A DNA stretch of 64,000 nucleotides from Pacificispira spongiicola (GTDB lineage Bacteria > Pseudomonadota > Alphaproteobacteria > UBA8366 > Aestuariispiraceae): positions 1 to 64,000 of the forward strand of contig NZ_JABBNT010000008.1 in assembly GCF_012926505.1 (NCBI RefSeq), read 5' to 3'. The notes beneath the pieces were generated by a model. That model was not told where the DNA came from. It saw only the letters and a program-made list of their open reading frames with translations, and searched no databases. The position numbers and the translations under genes were made by a program. Shown one piece after another: positions 8,009 to 17,810 of this stretch (the first letter of the stretch is position 1; each line of letters starts with the position of its first letter).

Positions 8009-9504
8009 GCACGCTCGTCGAACTGAAATCCGTCACCAAATCCTTCCACGGCGTGAATGCGGTGAAATCGGTCGATTTCGACCTGCGCGCCGGGGAAATC
8101 CATTCGCTTCTGGGCGAAAACGGCGCGGGCAAATCGACCCTGACCAAGATCATCGCGGGCGTGTATGAGCCGAATGAAGGCGAGGTTTTGTTCAAGGGGA
8201 AGAAGATCAACTTCTCCAACCCGCATGAAGCGCTGGAAAACGGAATTGCGATGGTGTTCCAGGAAACCAGTCTGGTGCCGTCGCTGACCGTCGCCCAAAA
8301 CCTGTATCTGGGGCGGGAATCCTTCGTGAACCGGCTGCGCGGAATCTATATCGCCGCGCAGCAGTTCCTGCAGTCGCTGAATTTCGACGTCGACCCGACC
8401 ATGTTGGTGTCTCAATTGGGGGCGGCGCAAAAGCAGATGGTCGAAATCGCCCGCGCGGTTCATCACAAGGCGGAAATCATCATTTTCGACGAGCCGACGG
8501 CGACCCTGACGCCGGAGGAGAAGCACCATTTCTTCGCCCTGGTCCGGCGGCTGAAGAAGGACGGCGTGTCCATCATCTTCATCAGCCACGCGCTGGAAGA
8601 GGCCTTGGACATCTCCGACCGGATCACCATCCTGCGGGACGGGCAGCATGTCGTGACCGACGATGCGAATACCTTCGATCGCGATAAAATCGTGGCGGCG
8701 ATGGTCGGACGCAATCTGACCGACGAAATCTACGGCAGCGCCAGCCGCAACCGGAAGGCCCGTCCCATGGGCCGCCGGATTTTGAGCTGCCAGAACCTGT
8801 CCATGGGATCGATGGTCCGCAATACGTCCTTATCGATCTTCAGTGGCCAGATCACCGGGATTTTCGGCTTGATAGGGTCGGGACGGACGGAAACCTTCAA
8901 GATCATTTCCGGCGTCGTGAAACGCGATTTCTTCCATGGCGGGGAGGCGCGCCTGGAAGGGAAGCCGGTGCGCTACCGCGTGCCGCGTCCGGCGGTGAAG
9001 GACGGCATCGTCTATGTCACCGAAGACCGAAAGCTGGAAGGCTTCTTCGAAACCAAATCCATCGCCGAGAATATCTATTCCGGCCTGCTGGGCGCCGATC
9101 TGAACAAGTCGCTTACCGTCAGCTACAAGGAAATGATCGATCTGGCGGATGTCTGGTCGAAACGCCTGAACGTGAAGGCCATCGACAGCAATGCGAAGGT
9201 GATCGAACTGTCCGGCGGGAACCAGCAGAAGGTCGTGGTCGCCAAGGCATTGGTGCAGAAGCCGAAACTGATCATCTTCGACGAACCGACACGCGGCGTG
9301 GATGTCGGCGCGATCGCTGAAATTCACAAGGTCATCAACGAACTGGCCGATTCCGGCATGGCCGTGGTCGTGATTTCGTCCTATCTCCCGGAAATTCTAA
9401 ATCTATCGGATCGCATATTGGTCTATCGTCTGGGCCGTGCCGTCGAAGAGTTTTCGATGGAAGAAGCGAGCGAAGAAAAAATCATGTACGCCGCGGTTCA
9501 CTGA
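8005..9504 (+). CDS. Sugar ABC transporter ATPase with two nucleotide-binding domains
   Basis: 499 aa, the usual length for RbsA/MglA/XylG. The first domain has Walker A GENGAGKST near residue 34 and Walker B 'IIFDEPTATL'. Its signature is the atypical LGAAQKQ, as is common in this class. The second domain has a degenerate P-loop (GLIGSGRTE) and a strong signature LSGGNQQK, also family-typical. The start at 8005 overlaps the previous stop by ATGA and follows GGGGGA; a longer in-frame start at 7939 lies inside the previous gene and is less likely. It powers the importer formed by the two upstream permeases. Confidence 0.92.
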   Translation: MSTLVELKSVTKSFHGVNAVKSVDFDLRAGEIHSLLGENGAGKSTLTKIIAGVYEPNEGEVLFKGKKINFSNPHEALENGIAMVFQETSLVPSLTVAQNLYLGRESFVNRLRGIYIAAQQFLQSLNFDVDPTMLVSQLGAAQKQMVEIARAVHHKAEIIIFDEPTATLTPEEKHHFFALVRRLKKDGVSIIFISHALEEALDISDRITILRDGQHVVTDDANTFDRDKIVAAMVGRNLTDEIYGSASRNRKARPMGRRILSCQNLSMGSMVRNTSLSIFSGQITGIFGLIGSGRTETFKIISGVVKRDFFHGGEARLEGKPVRYRVPRPAVKDGIVYVTEDRKLEGFFETKSIAENIYSGLLGADLNKSLTVSYKEMIDLADVWSKRLNVKAIDSNAKVIELSGGNQQKVVVAKALVQKPKLIIFDEPTRGVDVGAIAEIHKVINELADSGMAVVVISSYLPEILNLSDRILVYRLGRAVEEFSMEEASEEKIMYAAVH

Positions 9505-9526
9505 TACGCGGGTCAGGGAGGAAAAG

Positions 9527-10657
9527 ATGAAGATCAAAGCCGCCGTTCTGGAAGAGATTGGCCGTCCCGGCCCCTATGCGGAAACCAAACCCGTCACGGT
9601 TCAGGAGATCGATCTGGAAGCCCCGCGCAAGGGCGAGGTGCTGGTGAAGATGGTCGCGGCGGGGATTTGCCATTCGGACCTGTCGGTCGTGAACGGCGAC
9701 CGCCCGCGTCAGACCCCCATGGTTCTGGGCCACGAAGGGGCGGGCGTCGTGCAGGCCGTCGGAGAGGATGTCACGGACCTGCATCCGGGCGATCATGTCG
9801 TCAGCGTCTTCGTGCCCAGTTGCGGCCATTGCGGCCCGTGTCAGAGCGGCCGCCCCGCCCTGTGCGAGCCGGGGGCGGCCGCCAATGGGCGCGGTGAATT
9901 GCTGTCCGGCGGCACGCGGTTGAGCCGGAACGGGGAACCCGTCTACCACATGACCGGGGTTTCCTGCTTCGCCGATCATGCGACAGTGTCGCGACGGTCC
10001 CTGATCAAGATCGATCCGCGCATCCCGCTGCATATCGCCGCCCTGATGGGCTGCGCGGTGCTGACCGGCGCAGGCGCGGTGTTCAATAGCGGCGATGTGA
10101 AACCGGGCGGCACCACGGCGGTCGTCGGTCTGGGCGGGGTCGGTCTCGCCGCCGTTATGGGGGCGTTGGTCGCCGGGGCGGAAAAGGTCATCGCCATCGA
10201 CCGCCTGCCGGAAAAATTGGAACTGGCGTCGGAATTCGGGGCCACGCATACGGTAAATTCCAGCGACGCGGATGCCGTCGCGGCGGTGAAGGACCTGACC
10301 GGCGGCGGTGTCGACGTGGCGCTGGATTTCACCGGCAATGTCCATGCCCTGCGTTTCGCCTACGACATCACGCGGCGCGGCGGCACGACGATCACGGCAG
10401 GCCTGCCGAACCCGAAGGCGCAGTTGGAGTTGCCGGCGGTCACGCTGACGGCGGAAGAACGGGTTTTGAAAGGCAGCTACCTCGGTTCCGGGGTGCCCAG
10501 TCGCGATATCCCCAAATTCCTGGATTTGCACGCTTGCGGCCGCATGCCGGTCGAAAAACTGATGACGCACCGCATCCGGCTGGAAGACATCAACGAAGGG
10601 TTCGACCGGCTGCATGACGGGGCGGCGATCCGTCAGGTCATCGACTTCACGCTGTAA
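9527..10657 (+). CDS. Zinc-dependent alcohol dehydrogenase (MDR family)
   Basis: 376 aa medium-chain dehydrogenase. Catalytic zinc residues lie in 'GICHSD' and 'GHEGAG', and the structural zinc lobe is 'CGHCGPCQSGRPALC'. The Rossmann motif is 'VVGLGGVGLAA'. The length and the GHEGAG motif resemble class III-like and aryl/long-chain alcohol dehydrogenases. The ATG at 9527 follows GGGAGGAAAAG. Encoded 22 bases after the transporter ATPase and just before an aldehyde dehydrogenase, it probably oxidises the imported alcohol, or the product of the propeller enzymes, to an aldehyde in the cytoplasm. Confidence 0.9.
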   Translation: MKIKAAVLEEIGRPGPYAETKPVTVQEIDLEAPRKGEVLVKMVAAGICHSDLSVVNGDRPRQTPMVLGHEGAGVVQAVGEDVTDLHPGDHVVSVFVPSCGHCGPCQSGRPALCEPGAAANGRGELLSGGTRLSRNGEPVYHMTGVSCFADHATVSRRSLIKIDPRIPLHIAALMGCAVLTGAGAVFNSGDVKPGGTTAVVGLGGVGLAAVMGALVAGAEKVIAIDRLPEKLELASEFGATHTVNSSDADAVAAVKDLTGGGVDVALDFTGNVHALRFAYDITRRGGTTITAGLPNPKAQLELPAVTLTAEERVLKGSYLGSGVPSRDIPKFLDLHACGRMPVEKLMTHRIRLEDINEGFDRLHDGAAIRQVIDFTL

Positions 10658-10686
10658 AGCACGTTTCAGATCAAGGGCCGTTCGTT

Positions 10687-12183
10687 ATGAAGCGCATTAC
10701 CGAAAACAAGACCTATCAATGCTATATCGGCGGGGAATGGGTCGATCCGCTGTCGGGCGATTATTTCGAAACCGACGATCCGTTTACGGGCAAGACCTGG
10801 GCGCGTATCCCTCGATGCAACGCGGATGACGCCGATCGCGCCGTTGCTGCCGCCAATCAGGCGCTGACCAAGGGCGCCTGGGCGGATATGCACCCGACGC
10901 AACGCGGTCAGTTGCTGAACCGTCTGGCGGACCTGCTGGCGCGGGATGCGGATCATCTGGCGGCGATCGAGGTCCAGGACAATGGCAAGCTCTATGCGGA
11001 AATGCGCGCGCAAACGGGCTATATCCCCCAATGGTATCGGTATTTCGGCGGTCTGGCGGACAAAATCGAGGGTTCCGTCCTGCCGATCGACAAGCCGAAC
11101 ATGTTCACCTATACGCGGCATGAGCCGGTCGGGGTCGTGGCCGCGATCACGCCCTGGAATTCGCCCCTGCTGCTGGCCACGTGGAAATTGGCCCCGGCCC
11201 TGGCGGCGGGATGCACAATCGTCCTGAAGCCGTCGGAATTTACCTCCGCCTCCGCGTTGGAATTCTGCAAACTGGTCGACGAAGCCGGGTTCCCGCCGGG
11301 CGTGTTCAACGTCATAACCGGCTTCGGCGCCGAAGTCGGCGAGCCGCTGACGACACACAAGGATGTGCACAAGATCGCCTTCACCGGCGGCGAGACCGGT
11401 GGCCGCCATGTTGCGAAAAGCGCGGCGGGCACCTTCAAGCGCCTGACGCTGGAACTGGGCGGTAAGTCCGCGCAACTGGTCTTCCCGGACGTGAACATCC
11501 AATCCGCCGTGCGCGGTGTTGTCTCCGGCATTTTTGCCGCGACGGGACAGACCTGCATCGCCGGATCGCGGGTCTTCGTGCATGAAAGCATCCACGACGC
11601 CTTCCTGGATCAGTTTCTGGAATTGGCCAAGACCGCGCGCATGGGCGACCCGATGGATTCCGCGACGCAGGTCGGGCCGGTAACGACGAAGCCACAATTC
11701 GACCGCATCCTATCCTGTATCGCGATGGCGAAGGACGAAGGGGCGGATTGCGTCCTGGGCGGTATCCCGTCGGAACGACCGGAATGCGGCAATGGCCGCT
11801 TCGTCGAACCGACTGTCTTCTCCAATGTCACCAACAGCATGCAGATCGCGCAGCAGGAAGTCTTCGGCCCCGTCCTGTCGGTTATCAAGTTCCGGGAGGA
11901 AGAGGACGCTTACGACATGGCGAACGATACGCCTTACGGCCTTGCCGCCGGGGTATGGACGACCGACCAGGGCCGCATGTTCCGGGCGGCGAAACGCCTG
12001 CGCGCCGGTAACGTCTGGACCAATTGCTATCGCGCGGTTTCCTACATGGTGCCGTTCGGCGGGTTCAAGGCGTCCGGCCTGGGCCGCGAGAGCGGCCAGG
12101 ACGCGATATACGACTACCTGGAAACCAAATCCGTCTGGATGGATTACGGGGACGGCCCCGCCAATCCGTTCATCATCGGATAA
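10687..12183 (+). CDS. NAD(P)-dependent aldehyde dehydrogenase
   Basis: 498 aa, full length for the ALDH superfamily. The catalytic Glu is in 'LELGGKSA' and the nucleophilic Cys in 'GQTCIAGSR'. The 'EVFGPVLSV' and 'PFGGFKASGLGRE' segments are also standard. The sequence is close to the betaine/phenylacetaldehyde/2-hydroxymuconate semialdehyde group, but the exact substrate cannot be read. It lies 29 bases after the alcohol dehydrogenase and ends the operon. The two enzymes would turn the imported alcohol into a carboxylic acid. Confidence 0.9.
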   Translation: MKRITENKTYQCYIGGEWVDPLSGDYFETDDPFTGKTWARIPRCNADDADRAVAAANQALTKGAWADMHPTQRGQLLNRLADLLARDADHLAAIEVQDNGKLYAEMRAQTGYIPQWYRYFGGLADKIEGSVLPIDKPNMFTYTRHEPVGVVAAITPWNSPLLLATWKLAPALAAGCTIVLKPSEFTSASALEFCKLVDEAGFPPGVFNVITGFGAEVGEPLTTHKDVHKIAFTGGETGGRHVAKSAAGTFKRLTLELGGKSAQLVFPDVNIQSAVRGVVSGIFAATGQTCIAGSRVFVHESIHDAFLDQFLELAKTARMGDPMDSATQVGPVTTKPQFDRILSCIAMAKDEGADCVLGGIPSERPECGNGRFVEPTVFSNVTNSMQIAQQEVFGPVLSVIKFREEEDAYDMANDTPYGLAAGVWTTDQGRMFRAAKRLRAGNVWTNCYRAVSYMVPFGGFKASGLGRESGQDAIYDYLETKSVWMDYGDGPANPFIIG

Positions 12184-12390
12184 CGACTCCGTCTACTCGT
12201 TAGGGGCGCTGGTCGGGGCAAGCTTGCCCGGCGAAGAAGACGCGGTCCAATCCGTCCGGCAGGATCGCCACGCTGGATCGGGTCCGTCTGGATCGGTGTC
12301 GGCGTTTCGGGATAGGGCGGGATTTATTGTGGTTTCCGGGGGCAGGCGGTATGAACGGTGCGCCCGCCCTTCAGAATCAGGAAAATCGAT

Positions 12391-12747
12391 ATGGAAACGC
12401 TGCCGCCCTGCCCGCAATGCCAATCCGCCTTTGTTTATGAGGACGGCGCATTGTTGATCTGTCCCGAATGCGGGCATGAATGGGCCAAGGATGGGGCTGG
12501 CGGCTCGGGGGGCGATGCTGGCGATACAGGCCCGGCGGTGCGCGATTCCGTCGGCAACGTCCTGGCGGACGGCGACACGGTAACCGTCATCAAGGATTTG
12601 AAGGTCAAGGGATCGTCCTCCATCGTGAAGGTCGGCACCAAGGTCAAGAATATCCGACTGGTCGACGGCGACCACGACATCGACTGCACCATCCCCGGTA
12701 TCGGGGCGATGGGGCTGAAGTCGGAATTCGTGAAGAAATCCAGCTAA
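12391..12747 (+). CDS. PhnA/YjdM-like zinc-ribbon protein
   Basis: 118 aa. Two zinc-binding pairs, CPQC and CPEC, lie in the first 30 residues. They are followed by the compact C-terminal PhnA domain, with '[23 protein letters not shown]' and 'TKVKNIRLV' visible. Proteins of this family are widespread and were named for their place near phosphonate genes, but their role is not established. ATG 12391 is chosen because the zinc ribbon starts directly after it; an upstream GTG would only add a basic tail. No phosphonate genes are nearby. Confidence 0.88.
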   Translation: METLPPCPQCQSAFVYEDGALLICPECGHEWAKDGAGGSGGDAGDTGPAVRDSVGNVLADGDTVTVIKDLKVKGSSSIVKVGTKVKNIRLVDGDHDIDCTIPGIGAMGLKSEFVKKSS

Positions 12748-12765
12748 TCGGCGGAGTACGCGGGT

Positions 12766-13158
12766 TTAGGTCGATTGACGTATGCGCGGTTGGTCCGCGT
12801 CGACGGCGAGCGGCGTGCCGAACCGTCCGATATTCTCGTCGCCCCAAACCTTCAGCGCCGAGATAATCGGTGCGAGGCTGCGGCCCAATTCAGTCATGCT
12901 GTATTCCACCTTCGGCGGGACTTGGGCGTAGACCTTCCGGTGGACAAGGCCGTCATCTTCCAATTCCCTGAGTTGATTGGTCAGCATCCTTTGGGTGACG
13001 CTGGGAATGCGCCGGCGGATTTCGTTGAAACGCAGCGTCCCCTCATCGAGCAGATGATACAGGACGACGCATTTCCATTTCCCGTCGATCAACCGGATTG
13101 CCGCTTCGACGGAGCAGCCGGGGCTGCAGTCGAATCGTGTGTGTCGGACCTTTGCCAT
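12766..13158 (-). CDS. HxlR-family transcriptional regulator
   Basis: 130 aa. The winged-helix HxlR fold is clear from 'CSPGCSVEAAIRLIDGKWK', 'LRFNEIRRRIPSVTQRMLTNQLRELEDDGLV' and 'VEYSMTELGRSL'. The N-terminal Cys pair (CSPGC) is the position of the redox- or electrophile-sensing Cys in QorR/YodB-type members. ATG 13158 follows AAAGGAT at good spacing; an upstream GTG at 13179 would add seven residues. It is transcribed away from a quinone-oxidoreductase-like gene, which is the usual partner and target of such regulators. Confidence 0.9.
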   Translation of the reverse strand: MAKVRHTRFDCSPGCSVEAAIRLIDGKWKCVVLYHLLDEGTLRFNEIRRRIPSVTQRMLTNQLRELEDDGLVHRKVYAQVPPKVEYSMTELGRSLAPIISALKVWGDENIGRFGTPLAVDADQPRIRQST

Positions 13159-13260
13159 CAACAGTATCCTTTTTGACACTATATGCGATCTTTGTACGTA
13201 TTAACTTATTCTAAAGGTATCGTAAGTTCAGGGGCGTATCAACGAACCGGAGCATGACAG

Positions 13261-14274
13261 ATGAAAGCCGTTGCCTATAAAACACCGGGGCCGATCGATC
13301 GGCCCGATTCTCTGGTCGATACGAGTCTCGATAAGCCGAGCCCAGAAGGCCGGGATCTGTTGGTTGAGGTGAAGGCGGTTTCCGTCAATCCCGTCGACTA
13401 CAAGGTTCGGCGGTCCGCCGCGCCGGACCCTGGTGAATGGAAGGTGCTGGGATGGGATGCCGTCGGTACCGTCGTTGCCGTGGGGGATGAGGTGCGGTCG
13501 TTCAAGCCGGGCGACGATGTCTGGTATGCGGGGTCGATCTCGCGGCCCGGCTCCAACAGCGAATTTCACTTGGTCGACGAACGGATCGTCGGCCCGAAAC
13601 CGTCGACCGTGTCGGATGCGGAAGCGGCGGCGCTGCCGCTGACGGCGATTACCGCCTGGGAGATGCTGTTCGACCGGTTGGACGTCAGGAAACCGGTCCC
13701 CGGGGCGGCCCAGGCCGTCGTGATTATCGGGGCGGCGGGCGGCGTCGGATCGATTGCCATCCAGTTGCTTCGGGAGTTGACCGACGTGACCGTGATCGCG
13801 ACCGCGTCCCGGCCGGAAACGCAGGCCTGGGCACGGTCGCTGGGCGCGCATTACACGGTCGACCACAGCCGCCCGATCGCCGATCAGATCGCCGCGTTGG
13901 GGATCGGCGCCCCGGCCTTTGTCTTCTCGACCAACCAGACGGCCAAACATTTGGAGGAGATCGTCGCCTGCATCGCCCCGCAAGGCCGGTTCGGCCTGAT
14001 CGACGATCCGGGCGCGCTGGATGTCAGTGCGTTCAAGCGGAAATCGGTCTCGATCCATTGGGAACTGATGTTTACGCGGGCCTTGTTCGAGACGCCGGAC
14101 ATGGAAGAGCAAGGAAAACTCCTGACCGAACTGTCACGGCTCGTCGATGCCGGACGGGTCAAGACCACGGCGACGGAAGTCCTGCATCCGATCAATGCGC
14201 AAACCTTGAAAAAAGCCCATGCGATGCTGGAAAGCGGAACGGCGCGTGGGAAAATTGTGGTGGAAGGGTTCTGA
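13261..14274 (+). CDS. Zinc-binding-alcohol-dehydrogenase-family quinone oxidoreductase
   Basis: 337 aa MDR protein without the zinc-ligand Cys lobe, like QOR/ZADH1 enzymes. The NADPH fold motif is 'IGAAGGVGSIAIQ' near residue 160. Family members reduce quinones or other electrophiles with NADPH. The divergent HxlR gene 102 bases away suggests an inducible detoxification pair. The intergenic region (13159-13260) contains a TTGACA hexamer at 13173-13178, but a matching -10 box is unclear. Confidence 0.88.
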   Translation: MKAVAYKTPGPIDRPDSLVDTSLDKPSPEGRDLLVEVKAVSVNPVDYKVRRSAAPDPGEWKVLGWDAVGTVVAVGDEVRSFKPGDDVWYAGSISRPGSNSEFHLVDERIVGPKPSTVSDAEAAALPLTAITAWEMLFDRLDVRKPVPGAAQAVVIIGAAGGVGSIAIQLLRELTDVTVIATASRPETQAWARSLGAHYTVDHSRPIADQIAALGIGAPAFVFSTNQTAKHLEEIVACIAPQGRFGLIDDPGALDVSAFKRKSVSIHWELMFTRALFETPDMEEQGKLLTELSRLVDAGRVKTTATEVLHPINAQTLKKAHAMLESGTARGKIVVEGF

Positions 14275-14294
14275 TCCGCGAGGGCCGATTGAGG

Positions 14295-14323
14295 CATCCG
14301 ATGCGGCTAATTGTCATCGGATG
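14295..14323 (+). terminator. Inverted repeat after the quinone oxidoreductase
   Basis: CATCCGATG (14295-14303) and CATCGGATG (14315-14323) form a perfect 9-bp stem with an 11-base loop, 20 bases after the stop. There is no T-run, so it may be a weak or Rho-assisted terminator, or an operator for the cyd operon. The remaining 180 bases up to cydD hold no recognisable gene. Confidence 0.4.
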
Positions 14324-14502
14324 ATCCGCGCGACCGGCTTGCAATTGCACGGGATCGTCTGAATGCTGACCGCGAACCGCCGCCACTGCCGGTATCGCAT
14401 TGTATCGGTGGAAGCCACGGCGGCGTAAAGGCGATCCGGTTCGTCCCTGGTTACACGTCCGGTAAACGCCTGTTGGCAAGTGGGATGGCCGGGTGACGAT
14501 TC

Positions 14503-16209
14503 ATGGGCAATAGCGACAGCGCACCGCCGAAACGCGGAACGCGGCGCAAAGAAATGCAAACGCGGATCGTGGGGCCGGTTGCCCGAACCTTGCGGGCCGC
14601 GGGGTTCTTGGCCGTTCTGTCCGCGCTAATCTGGCCGGTTCAGGCTGGCGCAATCGCGCTGGCCATTGACGGTTGGGTCGGGTCCGGCGCGGGGGGCCTG
14701 TCCGTTCCGGCCGCCGCCGCGACGGTATTGATCGGTGGGGCGATCCGCGCTTGGCTTGATTTCCGGGCGGGCGGATTGGCTTTCGACGCGGCGGACAGAA
14801 CCATCGCACGCGAACGGGACGTCCTGTTGCGCCGGGAAGCGCGGGCGCGCAGCGGCGACGGCTCGGCCGCCATTGCGGCCCTGATCGTTCAAAAACTGCC
14901 GATGCTGCATCCCTGGATCACCCGGTATTATGTCGCGATGGTGCGGGTGTCGGTCGTGCCGCTGGTCCTGTTGATCGTCGTCTTCAGCATTTCCTGGATT
15001 GTCGGCTTGGTCCTGCTGGCCGCCGGGCCGTTGATCCCGATCTTCATGGCCTTGATCGGTATTGCGGCGGAAAAGGCGTCGCGGCGGCAATTGGCGGAAA
15101 TCGGGACGATGAACGGCATGCTGATGGAACGCCTGTCGGCCTTGTTGGATATCCGATTGTTGGGCGCATCGGACCGCGTGACGCGGGATTTCGAGCGGCG
15201 TGCGGATGCCTTGCGCAACCAGACCATGGCGGTGCTGAGGATCGCCTTTCTGTCCTCCACCGTGCTGGAACTGGCTGCCGCGATCGGCGTTGCGATGGTC
15301 GCGGTTTTCGTCGGCTTTACCTTGCTGGGGGAAATCACTTACGGCACCTGGGGCGTGCCGCTGACCCTGGGACAGGGGATTTTCCTGCTGCTGTTGGCAC
15401 CGGATTATTTCAACCCGTTGCGCGATTTGGCGGCGGCCTGGCATGACCGGGCGGCGGGCCTGTCCGTCGTCGCGGAACTGGAGGAGGCGGACCGTGCCGA
15501 CCGGATCGCCTTCGTTGGGAACGGTGTTCCCGGCCAACCGCTTGACGGTCCGATCCGGGTGCGGGTTTCAGGCGCGACGGTCGACCTGTCCGGGCGGGTC
15601 TTGGCCTTGCCGGATTTCGATGTGTCGGCGGGAGAGGCCGTGGCGTTGCGCGGCCCCAGCGGTGCCGGGAAATCCACGACCCTGGCGGCGATTCTGGGGT
15701 TGGTGCCGCTCTCCGCTGGACAGATCGATGTTTGCGGCAGACGCCTTGATGCCGATACGGCGGACGATTGGCGGTCGCGGCTTTCCGTCGTACCGCAGAA
15801 ACCGCATTTCGCCGACCGCAGTTTGCGGGACTATCTGACGCCGCGCCCGGATGCGGATGTCTCGATTGCGGACGCCCTCACCCTGGCCCAGGCCTGTCCT
15901 ATCGTCGATCGCCTGCCGGATGGGCTGGAGACCCGGTTGTCGGAAAGCGGCGGCGGTGTGTCCGGCGGGGAGGCGCGGCGCTTGATGATCGCGCGTGCCG
16001 TCCGCATGGATGGCGATCTGCTGCTGGCCGACGAGCCGACGGCGGATCTGGATCCCCAAACCGCCGCGATGGTGATCGACGCCCTGAAAGGCTTGAAGGC
16101 GGCGGGCAAGACGATGCTGATCGCCACCCACGACCCGGCACTGATCGCGGCGATGGATCGTGTCGTCACGGTTTCCCCTCAAAACATGGATGGGGAGACC
16201 GGCGCATGA
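14503..16209 (+). CDS. cydD: Thiol ABC exporter CydD, needed for cytochrome bd assembly
   Basis: 568 aa: an N-terminal six-helix exporter domain and a C-terminal ATPase. Walker A is GPSGAGKST, the signature VSGGEARR and the Walker B 'LLADEPTADLD'. CydDC exports glutathione/cysteine to the periplasm and is required for heme insertion into cytochrome bd. The ATG at 14503 is the best upstream start, though its ribosome binding site is weak. It overlaps the next gene by ATGA, and cydAB follow, so the assignment rests on both sequence and context. It is the first of the two exporter halves. Confidence 0.92.
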   Translation: MGNSDSAPPKRGTRRKEMQTRIVGPVARTLRAAGFLAVLSALIWPVQAGAIALAIDGWVGSGAGGLSVPAAAATVLIGGAIRAWLDFRAGGLAFDAADRTIARERDVLLRREARARSGDGSAAIAALIVQKLPMLHPWITRYYVAMVRVSVVPLVLLIVVFSISWIVGLVLLAAGPLIPIFMALIGIAAEKASRRQLAEIGTMNGMLMERLSALLDIRLLGASDRVTRDFERRADALRNQTMAVLRIAFLSSTVLELAAAIGVAMVAVFVGFTLLGEITYGTWGVPLTLGQGIFLLLLAPDYFNPLRDLAAAWHDRAAGLSVVAELEEADRADRIAFVGNGVPGQPLDGPIRVRVSGATVDLSGRVLALPDFDVSAGEAVALRGPSGAGKSTTLAAILGLVPLSAGQIDVCGRRLDADTADDWRSRLSVVPQKPHFADRSLRDYLTPRPDADVSIADALTLAQACPIVDRLPDGLETRLSESGGGVSGGEARRLMIARAVRMDGDLLLADEPTADLDPQTAAMVIDALKGLKAAGKTMLIATHDPALIAAMDRVVTVSPQNMDGETGA

Positions 16210-17810
16210 CCGCGCTTCTGCGTATCCTGCGCCTGCTGATCGTGGCCTCTCCCTGGTCCATGGCGCGCGGCGCTATGCTGGCCGTCCTGGTGCTGCTGAT
16301 GGGCGCGGCCCTGCTGGGCCTGTCCGGGTGGTTCATTACGGCGACCGGCCTGGCCGGTCTTGCGGGGATCGGGATCGCTTTCGACGTGTTTCGTCCGTCC
16401 GCCGGGGTGCGGTTGTTGGCGCTGGGCCGGGCGGCGGCGCGCTATGGCGAACGGCTGTTGACCCACGATGCCACCTTGCGCGCACTGGCGGCCCTGCGCG
16501 TGGACCTGTTGAAACGCGTCGCGCGCCGCGATGGGCGGCAATTGCAAAATCTGCGCGGCGAAGCGGCCCTGACCCGGATCGTCGCTGATGTGGATGCGCT
16601 GGACGGCGTGATCCTGCGCCTGTTTCTGCCGGTGCTGGCGGCGGTGGTGACCCATGCCGTCGCCTTCGCGGCCCTATGGTGGTTGGCCGGGGCGCCGGTC
16701 GCTCTGTCCGTTCTGGTCGGCTACGTCCCGGCCGGGCTGATCATCTTGATCGCGTTGGGATGGCGCAGCCTGTCGCCGTCCCGAACCGCGGAGGACGAGG
16801 CGCAACGGCTGCGGCGCGGCGTGATCGACCTGATTCGCGACCGGGAGGCGTCCATCCTGACCGGCAGTTTGGCGGCGGGGGAGGAAGCCCTGCTGCAAAC
16901 CGACCGGACAGCCCGCGCCGCGATCCGGCGGCTGGATGTTCAGGAACGCCGCGCGGGATTGATCCTGGCGGTGGCCGGTTCGGTCGCGCTGGCCCTGGCC
17001 CTGTTGGCCGGGGATTGGGTCCTGTCGCGGGGCAGTGTCGACGCGGCAAGCGCGGCGATCGGTGTGTTCGTCGCCCTGGCGCTGGGGGAGGCGTTCATCC
17101 CCCTGCGGCGCGGCGTGACGGAAATCGGCCGCATTATCCCGGCGGCGGAACGGGTGTTGTCGGAGGCGGAACCGGCACCTGTCCCGTCCAAAGAGGGTCG
17201 GTGCGAAGACGCGACTGTCCTGTCCCTGCGCGTCGGGGACAAGCACCTCTCCCTTAACACGGGGCAGGCGGCTGTCCTGACCGGGGCCAGCGGGATCGGC
17301 AAGACGACCCTGTTGTTGCGCATTGCGGGGCTATCGACCCTGTCGGACGCCCGGATATCGATCCTGGGCCGCGACCCTTCCCATTGGGCGGAGGCCGATT
17401 TGCGCGATGCCGTCACCATGGTGCCACAGCGCAGCGTCCTGATCGCCGGAACCGTCCGCGACAATTTGGCGCTTACCGGGATCACGGACGAGCGGGCGAT
17501 GTGGGCGGCGCTGGACGCGGTCGCCCTGGCCGAAACGATCCGGCACCGCGACGGGCTGGATACCCTGTTGGGGGAAGGCGGCTCCGGACTTTCGGGCGGG
17601 GAAACCCGCCGTATGGCGCTGGCCCGGGCGGTTCTGCGCCGTCCGAAACTGTTGTTGCTGGACGAACCGACGGAAGGGTTGGACACGGAAACCGCGGCTA
17701 AGGTCCTGGCCGGTATTCGCGCCGCGCTGCCGGACACGGCGATCCTGGCCGCGCTGCATCGCGATGTCGCACATCCCTTGTTCGGCGCTAGGGTGTCTCT
17801 AGAACTGTGA
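16206..17810 (+). CDS. cydC: Thiol ABC exporter CydC
   Basis: 534 aa, an exporter domain plus ATPase, forming the heterodimer with CydD. Walker A is GASGIGKTT, the signature LSGGETRR and Walker B 'LLLDEPTEGLD'. The membrane half has the 'SGWFITATGLAGLAG' segment that is characteristic of CydC. It starts at the ATGA overlap with cydD. The stop codon lies inside a palindrome described separately, and cydA begins 122 bases downstream. Confidence 0.92.
   Translation: MTALLRILRLLIVASPWSMARGAMLAVLVLLMGAALLGLSGWFITATGLAGLAGIGIAFDVFRPSAGVRLLALGRAAARYGERLLTHDATLRALAALRVDLLKRVARRDGRQLQNLRGEAALTRIVADVDALDGVILRLFLPVLAAVVTHAVAFAALWWLAGAPVALSVLVGYVPAGLIILIALGWRSLSPSRTAEDEAQRLRRGVIDLIRDREASILTGSLAAGEEALLQTDRTARAAIRRLDVQERRAGLILAVAGSVALALALLAGDWVLSRGSVDAASAAIGVFVALALGEAFIPLRRGVTEIGRIIPAAERVLSEAEPAPVPSKEGRCEDATVLSLRVGDKHLSLNTGQAAVLTGASGIGKTTLLLRIAGLSTLSDARISILGRDPSHWAEADLRDAVTMVPQRSVLIAGTVRDNLALTGITDERAMWAALDAVALAETIRHRDGLDTLLGEGGSGLSGGETRRMALARAVLRRPKLLLLDEPTEGLDTETAAKVLAGIRAALPDTAILAALHRDVAHPLFGARVSLEL

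Noticed and set aside
12216-12229. Palindrome GGGCAAGCTTGCCC
   Set aside because: A restriction-site-like palindrome between aldD-type and phnA genes, without supporting promoter or conserved spacing.
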